Part shown: piece after piece, positions 24,258-36,254 of the stretch
How the letters are laid out: every line of letters begins with the position of its first letter
Numbering within the stretch: the first letter of the stretch is position 1
NCBI GenBank assembly: GCA_031472005.1
Contig: PZJY01000004.1
Location: 1,028,556 to 1,092,555 of the forward strand
Length of the DNA stretch: 64,000 bases
Direction of reading: 5' to 3'
DNA from: Tetracladium setigerum
Lineage: Eukaryota > Ascomycota > Leotiomycetes > Helotiales
The notes under the pieces: generated by a model
Told to the model about the DNA's origin: nothing
Seen by the model: the letters and a program-made list of their open reading frames with translations, nothing else
Databases searched by the model: none
Position numbers and translations under genes: made by a program

Positions 24258-25537
24258 GCGACTGCCGCCTTCAATTGGATCGTGGAAATTGTATAAATAG
24301 ATTTGCTGTGGCTGGGGGCTTTGGCTAGTGGTGGGCTTGAAACAGGATCGACCTTCAGGACAGCTCTCCGCGTAGTGGAGCATATCGGTGCTAGTTCTTA
24401 CGACCTCAAGATTACTTTTCTGGATAACTGGTCCGAGACGCTGGCGAAGAATAGTGGCATATGGTAGAATAGCCCTGAGAAAGTCCGATTCGTCAATTTT
24501 TAGATTGTTGCTTAGCCCTTCATACCTCAATAAGAGAATCTATCACTCCGTATTTCCGTACTCTCCTCATTTCTTCAAACCGAATTGGCTCAAAGTCTAC
24601 TTCCAGCACGGTTTCACCAGTTTCATAGAGTTTAAAAGGGAATATCCCATAAATTGGGCAATTCTCCTGGTTTAATCTTGGAGCGCTTTCATCCGTGTCT
24701 GCAGGACGATTACTCCTTGTAATGACCCTATTCTATATACACGCAACACCGTAGTTTTTCAAACCTGTACCGATCACTCCATCACGATAATTGCCGTCGT
24801 AGATCTGGATGATGTAGCTCGCTATAATTGTCAGGTCAGATACAGTAAGCGATTTTAATAGGTGTTAGCTGAGCACATGCATTTCGAGATTTTTCCGCTT
24901 CCGCGACTTCTACTTATTATCCATTCATTAATTGACAAGATGCCTCGACAGCGCTCCTCTTTGAATCCTATTAGTGGCAATTCAGGCGCGAGAGGTAAAG
25001 AGCAGCATCTGAATAGAAGTTAGCAAATGGGATATCTTAGATAGGAGTTGTGAGGTGACGATGGGAGGCAGCGACGAGATGAGGCGACGACCACCAGAAG
25101 CGTACCTGGTGGCGTACCAGCGTATAGCAGGTAAGACTACCGTCTGTAAGGATCGGTAAAATAGGGAATCACGATTCGTAGCATGCACTTAATATACTCA
25201 CAAGCTAAACTCTACTTTATGATAAAAACGCTACTATCCTTAATATATATGCCTTAATAAGTTCCTTATCGACGAGTCTTCCTGAAGAACAGTAGTTGCT
25301 ATCGAGGTTTCCAAATAATAGATATAAGAAGATAGCTAGATTTCGCTGCCAAACTTTGAAAAACTTCTAAAGAGACCCGAGATATTTAGAGGAAAGTGGA
25401 CAGAGAACCATTGCCCTATACACCAACAGTGCATTATTTAGTACTATGGCATTCAAAAGTCTTATGTTCACTTTGTTCGTGGCAAATGAGTCGGAACCAA
25501 TCATCCCACCAGTACAAAGAACCATACGAACTCCTAT
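24258..25537. other. Intergenic, AT-rich, with decayed transposon sequence
   Basis: The region contains the second transposase relic (24940-25056). An AT-rich tract at about 25180-25390 looks mutated by C-to-T change. No intact gene was found. Confidence 0.55.
24940..25056 (+). mobile_element. Transposase relic, copy 2 (Tc1-like N-terminus)
   Basis: The frame opens with ATG at 24940 and reads MPRQRSSLNPISGN, resembling the start of many fungal Tc1/mariner-type transposases (xPLGPISGN pattern, from memory). It then hits several stops, two of which could be former CAG codons. The segment from 25006 is repeated at 22641. It is a relic, not functional. Confidence 0.42.
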
Positions 25538-26823
25538 CTATCTCCTCAACTCAGAAGTATAACTCGGCGGCGGCCCCCTCCCACTCCCATCACCAACTGA
25601 CATACCCGCCCACGAGCTCGGTGGCCCATGCTCATACATCTCCGGCAGATTACTCGCCCACACTCCGGTATGCGCATCCCTCTGTTTCCTAAGCTTTGAC
25701 GGCGTCGGGCTCCTCACACTCTCTGTTCTAGATGTAGGATATGTCGGAGAAGGCCGTGTAATTTGCGATGAGTTATAATCTGTTTGTGTCCCTGATATAG
25801 CTACATCGATAGGTTTCTTTCTTTTCGCTAGTTTTCGTTTTTGTACACAGCCGCGGAATGTGTATCGCCAGAGCAAGATTGCTAAAATGCAGCCTGCGAT
25901 GAACAATACTACGCCGAGAATTATACCGATTTTGCCTTCGTAGCTGATTCTAGGGCCGCGGGAATCTGCTTGTGAGATTGGGGTTGTTGAGCTGGGAGAG
26001 ATGGTGAGGGTTCCCGCCGTGGACGTTGCTGTTTTAGACACTAGAGAAAATTCGGTGACCGTCTCGCTGTCTCTGAATGCTGAGGTCGTAACCTGTAGGG
26101 TACGCGTGTTGGTTGTGGCTGAATTGACTTCTTCAATTAAATTCTCTGTTGTTGCAACGGCTTCCAAGTTGATTGTAGTGGGGGCTAGTGGCTGGCTGGT
26201 TGTAGGCGAAAGTTGAGGGGTGAAATCAGAGGTTGTTGTTGATGTCCTTGTTGTCCTTGTTGTGCTTGATGTTTGGATTGGCGGTGTGGCAACGGCTGGG
26301 GGCATTGTACTTGTATGTGAAGTCACTCTGACGAGCGTCGTGGGTGGAGGCACGGAAAATACGACAGTTGGTATAGGAACGGTAGCTGGAGGAAGAGTTG
26401 GTAATGATGGGAAAGCTCGCATACATGCCGCAGGACCAAACCCAAGGGGGTCACACGTAGTTCCTGACGGACAGCCTGGAATAGTTATATTTCTAGTCCG
26501 CAGAATGGATAATAATACTCACAGTAATTACTGCCCATGGCACCCTGGACACGACAGCACATTCCGCCATTACAAGTATAGTCCGATGAACATCCTAGAG
26601 CATGGCCTTAGACAACTCTCCAGCTTTCATTCGAAAAGTATATGAGCCGCGAATGCTCCAAGTGGGAAAATATGAAGATAGAAATGTAGCGATTACCCTG
26701 TCGCCGAAGCAAACGTATTGCCTTCTTTCCCCCAGCCTTGAATTCATCAATTATTTTCGAAGGCCACCACATAGCGTCTAGCAAAGCCAGCGAAGCAGCA
26801 GGAAAAAGCAACGACGGTACCAA
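25538..26823 (-). CDS. Cys-rich, Ser/Thr-rich single-pass surface protein; start codon reads TTG
   Basis: Exons in coding order are 26697-26823, 26523-26594 and 25538-26475 (378 residues); donors GTAATC and GTGAGT, both frames consistent. The first residues (VPSLLFPAASLALLDA) look like a signal peptide. A short Cys cluster follows (TCNGGMCC, YCCPSGTTC), then a long Thr/Ser/Pro-rich ectodomain likely O-glycosylated. One transmembrane helix (IGIILGVVLFIAGCILAILLW) comes next, with a basic stop-transfer (KRKLAKRKK) and a Pro/Ser-rich tail. This is the layout of fungal wall-sensor-like proteins; no signalling role is proven. No ATG is in frame upstream and no acceptor could add one. The codon at the expected start (26821-26823) reads TTG. 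The next in-frame ATG would remove the signal peptide. Confidence 0.65.
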
Positions 26824-28275
26824 TAATTTGTTGATCGGGATTCGACATCAGCAAAATTGATTTCGTACTCAAAAACGATATTGGAAACCGGGGAGGTGTA
26901 CCATATAAATATGATCCACGCAGAATCTTTAGATGGGATGAACTACTATCATTGCTAAGCCTCATAGGCAGATTATCGGCGATGTACAGGGCGAGATTGT
27001 GACTTCTGGCTTTGAGAGGCGCTCAGGTATCACAACCAAAAACTTTACCTGCATGGCTGAGTGCGCAATTTTATGACAGAAACGAAGATTGCAAAACCGA
27101 CTCGCACTAAGTTTGGCTCAGGTCGTAAAGAGGTGGGAGTAATTTATTTCACTCGACCATAGCAAGAAAGACAAGTAGCTGGTAGTATATCTGACGTTGT
27201 AATAACTAGGATTTAAGTCCTGGGTTTTGGACGCATACGACTTCGCTAAAGTAGGCTTTGCGAAAGAACAAGAACAACACGACTACCATGCCCTTGGGTA
27301 CCATCTGAGCACCGTCTGGAAAGAGTGAGACAATGATCAATCCGAGGAGATGCTCTGGTCCAAACTTGGAATACCAAGCGTTTGTGGTTCAAGGCCAAGC
27401 AATAATGAAGTTCCAAGCACATGCGCACGCCCGAGTAGTAATGTTTCGATAGCCGAGGTAAAAGCCTTCAGCAACCAATCTCTAGATCTCTTAGCATATA
27501 AATGAGTAAGAGCAGTCTCCAGCATTATATAGGCCATAGTAAATTGCTCTGACCTTTCTTCAAACATTACCTACAGGTATGACACACGAAGTGCGTGTTT
27601 ATGGCCTCAAAATTTTCGGGCACCTGTACCTAGTGTTGTTAGTCACGTGGGACGGTTTGAAGGCGCCATAGGTACTTCGTAAGTGCTATTGGACGAATTC
27701 TCAAACGATGGGCATTTGGTTCTATGCTTCTATGGAATGTAAGGAAGAATCCCTGGGATAGAATAGAAGTAGATAGGCCTGTGGCTATATACAAATTTGT
27801 ATAAGGGCTATTTTAGTCACGCGAGTCGCCACTAAATCTTAGTAAGAACTGGTGGGATAACAAGCGATCCCTTAACCTTCAAATAGAGCCCCTATTAATC
27901 GTAACAGTGTTCTCTCCCTTTCACGTGAATTGTAATTACGGATAGTTACTTTATTGTAACCAACATATGCCAAGACTACATTGGTTTAATTATAAGACTC
28001 TCAGTCATCGATTCCACATCATCTATTCTCATAATATCAAAGAAACTTTTAAACTAAAATTGCACCCAAACGCCTACAAGTCGGCTCTATAATCATTAAC
28101 TCGACCTTCCTCCTAGACAGGCCTATCCAAGTTGGCTTTATTATTCTCCTCTATTTAACACGTTTCACCCCACCACATCCATCCAAACTGCCACTATCCA
28201 GCAGTGCCTTCAAAGTTTCCAGACATCAGAAAAATATTTTCAACAAGGCTTCTATCACCATCACTTGTGTCAACC
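26824..28275. other. Intergenic region, 1.45 kb
   Basis: No gene was recognised. AT-rich patches suggest old repeat sequence. The right end, from about 28140, is C-rich and looks like a transcribed leader of the next gene. Confidence 0.5.
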
Positions 28276-29043
28276 ATGTCACAAACTTCTACAGCTGGGG
28301 AAAAGCATGATCTAGTCGAAGAGATTGAGCATACGGATCTTTCAGAGCTTACAATGCTCCACTATACGATAATCGGCCACATGAAACGTGAGCGCCAGAA
28401 GAAATGGGGTCTAGCAATTGTCCGCTGCACATACTCATCTCAATCGCGATGGGACCAATACCTTGCCCTGTTCCACCAACACATACAAAAGGATTATCTA
28501 CATGAAGATGACGAAGACGCCCGGTTCCTTTAACAGACCTTGAGTTGTCCCGTGATTGAAGACAAAGATGCGCTGGATGGTGCGACCTGGAAGGAAGCTC
28601 GCCAGAAGTTCGATGCGTGGGTTCTAGACGACATGAAGGCAAACCCCTTGGAACCAATAGAAGGGAAATCAATAATGGCACGCGAACGAAAGTTCGAGGA
28701 CGACATCATTAGATCCCCTCAATGGCAATGGTTTATCTATGTCAACGAGGCGTCCTTGGTCAGTGTCCTCGACACAACGACCCCAGAGTACAAGCGGTCC
28801 TCGTCACAAAATGACTATTGGTTTACGATCGTGGCCACTGCGATTGGAGGCTCAAAGTCAGTTTATCCAGATGAGAGCGGCGTTATGGTTGAAGACTTTG
28901 AGAAAGGTGGTTGCTGGGTATACCTGTACAAGAGGTTTAAATTTGACAGGTTTGTGGGCATCTATGCAATTCTGGCTGATAGGGATTATCATGATTTTGA
29001 GGATTTTCGGATGGGGAAAGAGGACATATTTACACCTTTCTGA
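28276..29043 (+). pseudogene. Hypothetical fungal protein gene interrupted by one in-frame stop
   Basis: The frame from ATG 28276 runs to TAA at 28531-28533 and continues in the same frame to 29043, for 255 codons in all. Both halves look like one fungal family of unknown function; conserved-looking pieces are WGLAIVRCTYSS before the stop and VIEDKDALDGATWKEARQKF after it. The stop reads CTT-TAA-CAG; a CAA codon there would fit, so a single C-to-T change in CpA context explains it. No credible intron removes it, since the only GT..AG pair nearby spans about 14 bases. Alternatives are read-through or a two-gene reading, both less likely. Confidence 0.6.
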
Positions 29044-29567
29044 GCGGTGTCGGCATGGTTATCTTCAGGCGAAAGCCCGCACTGTGGCAAAGATCGAGCG
29101 AGATATTTTGTTTCTATTTTCTTTAATTATCATTCTACCGAATGCGCGCTGTCAAGCTGTCTGCATATAGATATTATGGTTTGGTTTTCTCGGTTTGGAC
29201 GGGGGGGAGAAACTGCAAGAGCCCGAGGTTGGGTTCCCAAGCCTCGTTAATGATGAGATTTGGATTCTCAACATAAAGTTTACTTGTACTTGACAAGTTT
29301 GCAAAAAAAACAGATAGTCGCTAGTTATCACACTAGCAAGCATTCATCAATTTGTTTCTAGATGCAGAGGTCATGAAGAGTAAGTATCTATGCATGCATC
29401 TATATGCTTATGTTTTGCATATTCTCTTTCTTACTACACGCCTATTTCGCAATCCTCTTTTCTTCTTCTGCTTCTCTTCTCCTCTTCCAAATTTCCAACG
29501 TCAAAACCGAAACCAAAACTAACCGACCATATATATGAATTCCAAAACTAGATACCTACCCACCCAC
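29044..29567. other. Convergent 3' intergenic region
   Basis: The region lies between the interrupted hypothetical gene and the 3' end of HBS1. Nothing but presumed 3' UTR was found. Confidence 0.6.
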
Positions 29568-32334
29568 CTATTCAATCAACCCAGCACCAACCGTCTCCCC
29601 ATCCGCCCTCAGCACAACTCTCGCCCCCGCCTCAAGCGGCACACTCCCATCCAACTCCACCATGACCCTAGCAACCTGTCCCGGCTTTACAATCTTAACT
29701 TTCTTCTTCTTCCCTCCCCCCTCTTCCTTGCCCACTTTATCCACAATCCCCAAAATCTTCGATATCTTACCCGGAACGTGCAAGCGGCCTCGGTGAACCT
29801 CAACACCCATTGGCATCATGAACTCAAAGGCCAACACTTTCGCTTCGAAGCGGGTGATGTTTTGGATGGGACTGGAAGGTGAGCACACCACGTCGCCGAT
29901 CTTGAGGTATTGCTCCTCGATGCCGGATAAGTGGATGATAACATTCTGCCCTGCAACCGCCCAATCCACCACCGTTGCCTCGCCATCGAGTTCGAGTGCT
30001 TTGACAAAGCATTTCTGCGAGGAAGGTTGCACGATCAAGGCATCCCCCATTTGCAATGATCCAGCTTCAATACGCCCACTGATCGAAAGGGGATTCTGCA
30101 CACCGCCGCGAAAAATATTCGTAATCGTAATCCGTAACGGTTTCGTCAACGCGCGCGCGACGGGTTCTGAATTCTCCAATTCCTCCACAAGCGTCAACCC
30201 TGTATACCAAGCTGCATTCTCATCCGTTGACTTTCTTGTGATATTATCACCATTCAGGCCCGAACATGGCACAAACGCTACGTTTTTGGGTAAAAACCCC
30301 GCTGCGGTAAGGAAGGCGCCGATCTGGTTCTTGATTTCCAAGAAGCGCTCTTGAGACCAGGAGACGGTGTCGAGTTTGTTCACACAGATGATGAGACGTT
30401 GTACACCCATACTGCGCACGAGAAGCGCATGTTCCTTTGTCTGCCCTTTTAATCCCGACTCAAAGGAACCTGTACTCGCGTCCACGACCAACACGGCAAA
30501 ATCAGCCTGTGCAGCGCCCGCAATCATGTTGGGTATGAAATCGCGATGGCCGGGCGCATCCAGGATCGTAAATGCTGTGTTGTGGGTCTCGAATTTGTTG
30601 GATGCAATGTCAATCGTGACACCTCGGGCACGCTCTTCGCTACCTTGATCCAACACCCAAGCAAGTGCGAAGGAGGATTTACCCATACTTTCGGCTTCCT
30701 TGCGGTATCGATCTATGGTGCGTTGGTCGACTACGTTAAGATCGTAAAGAAGGCGGCCCATGAGAGTGCTTTTGCCTGCGTCGACATGGCCTGGTTCCTC
30801 CCATCAGAATATATCCTCGAGCAATCGACCACATAGCATATTTACTTTAAGAAATACAAGATACATACCGATAACGACAAAATTGGCAGCCTTTTTTGCC
30901 TTTGCCTTTTCAAATTCTTTAAGGACGTCTAGGTTCTTGCTTTTGGCTCTAGGTGTATCATCTAATTTCATGGCCGCTACTCCATTTGCAATCTGGCTTG
31001 CTTTATTCTCTTTCGCTGTTTTGGCAGGCCCTTTGCTTGCTGCGGATGATGATTTTGCTGTAAAATACAGATAATATTAGTTTCATTTCTTCTTGGAATT
31101 GCCAACAACGGCCTTCACTACAGAAGAGTTGACACCTTTCGACTGCGACTGCGCAGCTATTACGACGTCGTCTGGACTAGGTCCTGCAAACGGATCTTTG
31201 GTGACTGATGTGCTAGCTACATTGTATGGCATGGTGAACATGGGGGATGACTTTTTGGTAGGTGAAGAGGCTCGTCCAAACATCGTGCTGGCAAAAGCAG
31301 ATGGTTCTGCCTGATCTTCCGTAACGACATCGGAGTCTGTGGCTGAGGGCTCTGGTTCTCGCTCTACTGGAGGAGCTTTGGGAAGCTTCTCGTGAGGATT
31401 TGAGTCTTTTCTCTTTCGGACGGGAAATCTTGGAGCTTGTTTGGAGGGCGCAGCTTCCTCTGATGTTGATTGTGCAGAACTTCCGTTGATTTTGAGCTCG
31501 GCCATGGGCTTCTCGACACCAGAATCTTCGGACTTTTGCTCTTGTGCTTTCTTCTTCCGTGCTGCTGCCAGGGCCTGTAACTTGGACATCTTTGGTGCAC
31601 CCTCCCCCGAACCACCGAGCAATCCCCCAGGAGGTTGTAGGGAGGGTTGAAGTTTGTATGTCGATGGAGAGGAGTGTGAAGCCAAGGCATATCCCGAAAG
31701 AATTCCTGCATATTGAACGGCATCTCGTAGTGTTCTCCGTAGCCAGGAAACTCTACAGGTTGAATGTCAGTCGAATGTTCCTGGTGGCGGAAATACTACT
31801 CGATGCCGTTCAACATCCCACCGAGATATTTATAGAAGAGCGCAAACCCACCTCCTGCTCCATCTCTCGTCTCGTCTCATGTTTTTCATCTTCTACCATA
31901 ACCAGCACAAAAAGAAAAAAGACTTACCAGCTGGAGCGTCCTTCTTCACTTCCGCCTTTTTCACCTTCACTTCAACCGTGCCAGCCAGATATTCCACGCT
32001 CTTGTCAACGTCATAGTAATAATGCCACAGGCTCTCCTGGATTGTTTTGTCGCTTAGGTGTTTTGCATTGGCTGGTAGTTTTGCACGAACCGCTATGGTT
32101 CCGAGTCGCATTTGTTCTAGGGACGAAGAAATCAGTTACGGTTTCTCAAACGATGGGCGAAACGACCAACCTTCATCTTCGGCAGATAATTCTAGAGCAA
32201 GCAGCAAAGTTAGCTTGGGGTAATAGGTATCTGTGAGATCAGAATGTCATGCCCTCTTCATAGTCTTCTCCTCCATCAAAATCATCTAGCTCCTCATCCA
32301 GATCCATGTTCTTGACCAACTTGTGACGCGACAT
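29568..32334 (-). CDS. HBS1: HBS1 translational GTPase (eRF3/eEF1A-like ribosome rescue factor), frame broken once
   Basis: Exons in coding order: 32253-32334, 32171-32191 (21-bp micro-exon), 31928-32116, about 31136-31752, 30869-31057 and 29568-30790; about 773 residues. HBS1 pairs with Dom34/Pelota to split stalled ribosomes. Visible parts: acidic start MSRHKLVKNMDLDEELDDFD; HBS1 N-terminal domain with WHYYYDVDKSVEYL; linker with FFRDMPWLHTP and KMSKLQALAAARKKK; GTPase motifs GHVDAGKST, ARGVTID, DAPGHRDF and NKLD; and eEF1A-like beta-barrels. Intron 1 starts with GC. The linker changes frame between MPWLH and LLGGSG; one extra base, best in C5 31624-31628, repairs it. The donor after AAQSQSK is ambiguous (31135 weak GT, or 31102 GC). 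Reading through gives a stop at 31083, a possible SKI7-like short form. Confidence 0.92.
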
Positions 32335-33072
32335 TTTGGCAGACGGCTGTTCGAAGTCGACCGCCCGTTTCTTTGGGGCTTGGTGAATATAAAGTTAAGT
32401 GGTAGGTAGGTAGATATAGGTTCTAATGTTTGAAGCTCCAAGCTGCTCAGATCCTTATGTTGTTTGAGTTGGACGTTTGTGTGGAGGGGCAGGGCGTTTG
32501 GAGGGGTAAGAAATAGGTGGATAAATTGCCATTTGGACTGACGATGCCAAGCACAGAGCTACTAGGGCCACCCTGTTGTGTACTGTCACATGACGTGGGT
32601 ATTGAACTGAACACATTCACAGCGCATTCCTCTCACCGAGAAAGTTTGAAGTAAAGAAAGCCTAGTAATATCGATATGGCTTCTGTCTAGCCTCTAATGT
32701 TGTAGTCAATCTTTTTAACTAGTCATTGAAATTAAGTTTATACTCCTAGTTGGGCGACTAAAGCCTAATCTTACAATGCATTAGGTAGGTGTAGGTACTC
32801 AAGTACCTTGCTTAGATTAAAAAAGGAAAGCCTTATTAACATGTGCACACACTCAAAGAAGTATATCATGTAGAGAAGCAGGGAAAATGTGAGAGAAGGC
32901 ACAGAACTGCCGTTCATTAATAATATGCAACAAAATAGCCCAAACTTGACTTGTTTGCACCCATTCCATTTTCAAGGCAACTAAAGGTAATTTCGCTCAT
33001 TCTCCACACGTAAAAGCAGACCTTCGCTAAATCGTAAAGAACCACCAACTATGACATGCACAATGCTATTTT
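32335..33072. other. Intergenic region between HBS1 and VPS27
   Basis: The left part is the HBS1 promoter and the right part the VPS27 3' UTR. Short GGTA repeats lie near 32400. No gene was found. Confidence 0.6.
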
Positions 33073-35597
33073 TCACAGATCAATCAAACTCTCCTCCACC
33101 ATAACTTTTTGCTGCTGAGGCGCATGATGAGGTGCAGCAGGAAACGAGTCTTGCGTATAACCGTTGTGAGAAGCTGCTGGATTCTGCCATGATTGCGGAG
33201 CAGGAGTGGGTTGCTGCTGCTGATGTTGGGGTTGTTGCCAATATGGAGTCTGTTGAGGAGTAGGCACTGGATACTGCTGGGTCTGAGGGACGGGAGCCTG
33301 CTGAGATTGAGGTGGAGGGGCGGCGTGTTGTTGTTGCGGGGCTGGTGTTGGCTGAGATTGCTGCTGTGTGTATTGCTGGGGAGTACTTTGTGGTGCCTGG
33401 GATTGAAGAGGTTGACGTGCATATTGTTCAGGAGAAGAGGGCTGTTGTACACTGGAGTGAAATTGCTGGGGTGATTGCGAGGGAGGATATTGGGACTGAG
33501 TTTGCTCAGGGACCTGTTGTGGGACGCTTCCCTCTGCGAAGTAATAAGGTCGGCTTTGCTCAATTGTCGGGGTAACGGAAACATCAGAAACAGCATAGCT
33601 AGAAGGTTGAGAGGGAGCGTTCAAAGGTGGTGCCTGTTGCTGTTGTTGTGGTGGGGGTTCTGAGTAGACGGGTGCCTGCGGCTGATACTGAACAGGCGGT
33701 TCATTCCCATGGAAGCTGGGAGCACCTTGGGGAATGGGTGCTTGAGATTGTTGTGGTGGATATTGATTGTACTGACTTTGTTGATCAGGAGGAACGCCAT
33801 AGCCAGGGGCTGAAGCTCGGTTATCGTATTGTTGTTGATATTGCTGTTGTTGAGGAGGAGGAGCTTGAGCGTAAGTTGATTGAGGTCTGCCGTAAGGCTC
33901 TGGTTGTGTGTTTCCAGTGTAGAAACTTTCGGCCCCACCATTACTGGAATGTTTGACCCAAGCGAGGGGTAAATATTGGATGCCGGTCTCTGAGGAGGCA
34001 GATTATACCCTCCGATGGTGTGTTGACTATACGTATTTGTGAGACGCTCTTCCAACATTCGATCGTAGTATCGAACGACAGTCGAAAGCTTGGCATGGAG
34101 GTCAAGAAGTGTGTCTGCAAAAATTAGCATGAATTTCACCCGAAGATGGCCGTAGACTGACCGTGCTTGCTCATAGTCTCTCCGTAAGTGCGCGCAAGCT
34201 TTGGTCTCAGTGAGCCAATACTGCCATAAAGTTCCTGGATCTGAGGCTCCCTCAAAATGGTACCCGGGGGTTGTGTTTGGAGTCGGTCCACCAACGTTGA
34301 GAAGAGGTTGATGTTCTCTGCTTCCACCGGAGTGAGTTCATAATCGTTTTTCGGAACTGTGAACTTTCCAGCCGACTGTGACGGGTTCGAAGATTGTTCT
34401 TTCATAGTGGCCGAATGCTGCTTCTTCTGTTCCTCCATATCCGCCAACGATGCCGCAATGGCCGCTTTCAGGTCATCGTCTTCTTCTTCACCTGGCTTTG
34501 CCGTCGATGATTTTGAAGCTCCATTTGTGGTTGGTGGCTTGTAAGCTTGAGCTTTAGCTTGTGGTACATATCCGGAACCGCCTTGTCCATTTACCTCCTC
34601 CAAGCTCATCGCGAGCGCCTTCTTGAGATCCTCGTCAAACCCATCGTCAACTCGGGCGCTTCTAGGCTGCATCGAAGCCTGGGCTTTGTGCTTATGTCCC
34701 CCAAAATTGTGGGATGGGCGATCGCTTCCAGTAGAAGGTCCACCTCTCGACGACTTGTCCGTTAGCTTGGTGTAGCATCCATCGTCAACCCTGACAGCTT
34801 GCAGAATGCCCAGATGAGGCAGAGGCAAAACTTTACTCGAACACTGATGATCAAATACATTTCCACAATTTCGGCAGTGGTGCTTTCGATTCGTGAAACT
34901 GAAGGCTGTCCTACATCGCATACAAACGTCCGAATCGATCCACTCCGGGGGCTACCATTTTGTCAGTGGGGTGAGATGAAAGCTTCAGGCTGCCACTTAC
35001 TGCGCTGCTGTCTAACATACTGCTGGCCACAGTAACTTTGGGTGGGAAGTGGAAGCCGTCCTTCAGTAGGTTCTTGTAAGTCTCGCCAATGTAGGAAACA
35101 TCCTGTCGGCCCTCTGTAGCAGTTGACCACGTCTGAATCAAGTCCAGAATCTTTGTCTTCACCTCCTCATTCACTGCGGCACCTCCGTACGCTTTCAATA
35201 GCGACACCAAGTTGTCCATAAACTCTCGCGAGGCAATTTCCACCAAGAAATGGGAACCACCATTCTTTACACATGTATCTGTAAGCTGCAGGCGCTGTAT
35301 TAGCAGCTGCAGAGTCGGGGCTGGCCATTCTCTCCTACATTGAGTGCACTCAGTTGAGTGTTTGGGTTCTTGTGGCCGATGCGTCGTTTGAGCGAGCGCA
35401 TCGCCTCCTTCGAGCCGACAGCTTTAGATCGAATGACATCGGAGATTTCGAGATTTGCAGCAATATCCTCCCTTTCGGATGTTAACAATGAACACAATAA
35501 TCCCCCTTTCCAGATGCAGGAAAACTTACAAAGAACTGGAGGTAGCCTGCTCGATCTGTTGGTCCAACTGGTTGGATGAGGCAAACCAGCCCGCCAT
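33073..35597 (-). CDS. VPS27: VPS27, ESCRT-0 subunit, frame broken once
   Basis: Exons in coding order: 35530-35597, 35339-35471, 35001-35285, 34162-34951 and 33073-34114; 772 residues once one base is added. Order: VHS domain (about 8-150); FYVE zinc finger with [14 protein letters not shown] and RKHHCRNCG, which binds PI3P on endosomes; two ubiquitin-interacting motifs ([13 protein letters not shown] and [13 protein letters not shown]); a helical Hse1-binding region; a long Gln/Pro-rich tail; and a terminal LIDL clathrin box. The protein sorts ubiquitinated cargo into multivesicular bodies (established for the family). In the last exon the frame changes just before [10 protein letters not shown]; one extra C in C4 33933-33936 restores it, and the whole length becomes exactly divisible by three. 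All four introns have clean GT-AG ends. Confidence 0.95.
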
Positions 35598-36254
35598 CTT
35601 GTCCAGTGGGTTGATTGATTGATGAGTGAAGTTGCTCGGGTTATAATATGAACCTCAAGGTATTTGGATACCTGCGAAGTTGTCGGTTGTTTTGTACACT
35701 TCTTGCTCCGGTACTGTAGGCAGAGAGTTTCTAGAGTTGGAGGTTGTCGTTGTACTCGTGGAGGCGGGTAACGTTAATGACCTAGCTCGTGTCGGCCTCG
35801 CAAGAGGCTGAGGCGGACTTTCCTCTTAGTGAGCAGATCCCTGTCGGTAGCCTTGGCAGATGGGGGATGACGACGGAAACACGAGTTAACTCGCTTTCTC
35901 CAGGACAAAGATCACAACGAACACAACGCACATAACGCACACAACGACCAGTATATTCACCACAAAGAACTTTGGATGCGTACATTGGGGCAATACGGAA
36001 AGTGAACAAAGAATGTCGGAAGTTCAACAACACCATCAATAAAGGAAGGACCATTCTTCTCTTTCCTCGAAAACCGTCTCCTTCCCGACCAGATCTTACC
36101 TGCTTCTGGACGTGTGCTCTATTTGACAACAGTTTTGTGCTTGAGACTTATCAGCTCTTATTGCCACTTGCTGTAGAGCCTGCGGACTTCTTGTGTGCGT
36201 CCTCGCACTTGGACGACCTGGAATGCTCTTGCGACAAGGCCACTTCTTCACAGC
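35598..36254. other. Divergent promoter region VPS27 / USP
   Basis: The 657-bp space is shared by VPS27 (minus) and the deubiquitinase (plus). The open frame 35972-36370 is not coding: the real USP N-terminus lies in another frame from ATG 36255. A short CACAACGCACATAACGCACACAA-like run lies around 35920-35945. Confidence 0.6.

Noticed and set aside
27698..32158. Shared 16-mer (TTCTCAAACGATGGGC) at 27698-27713 and 32143-32158
   Set aside because: One such match in 64 kb is expected by chance at nearly even odds, and flanks do not match.
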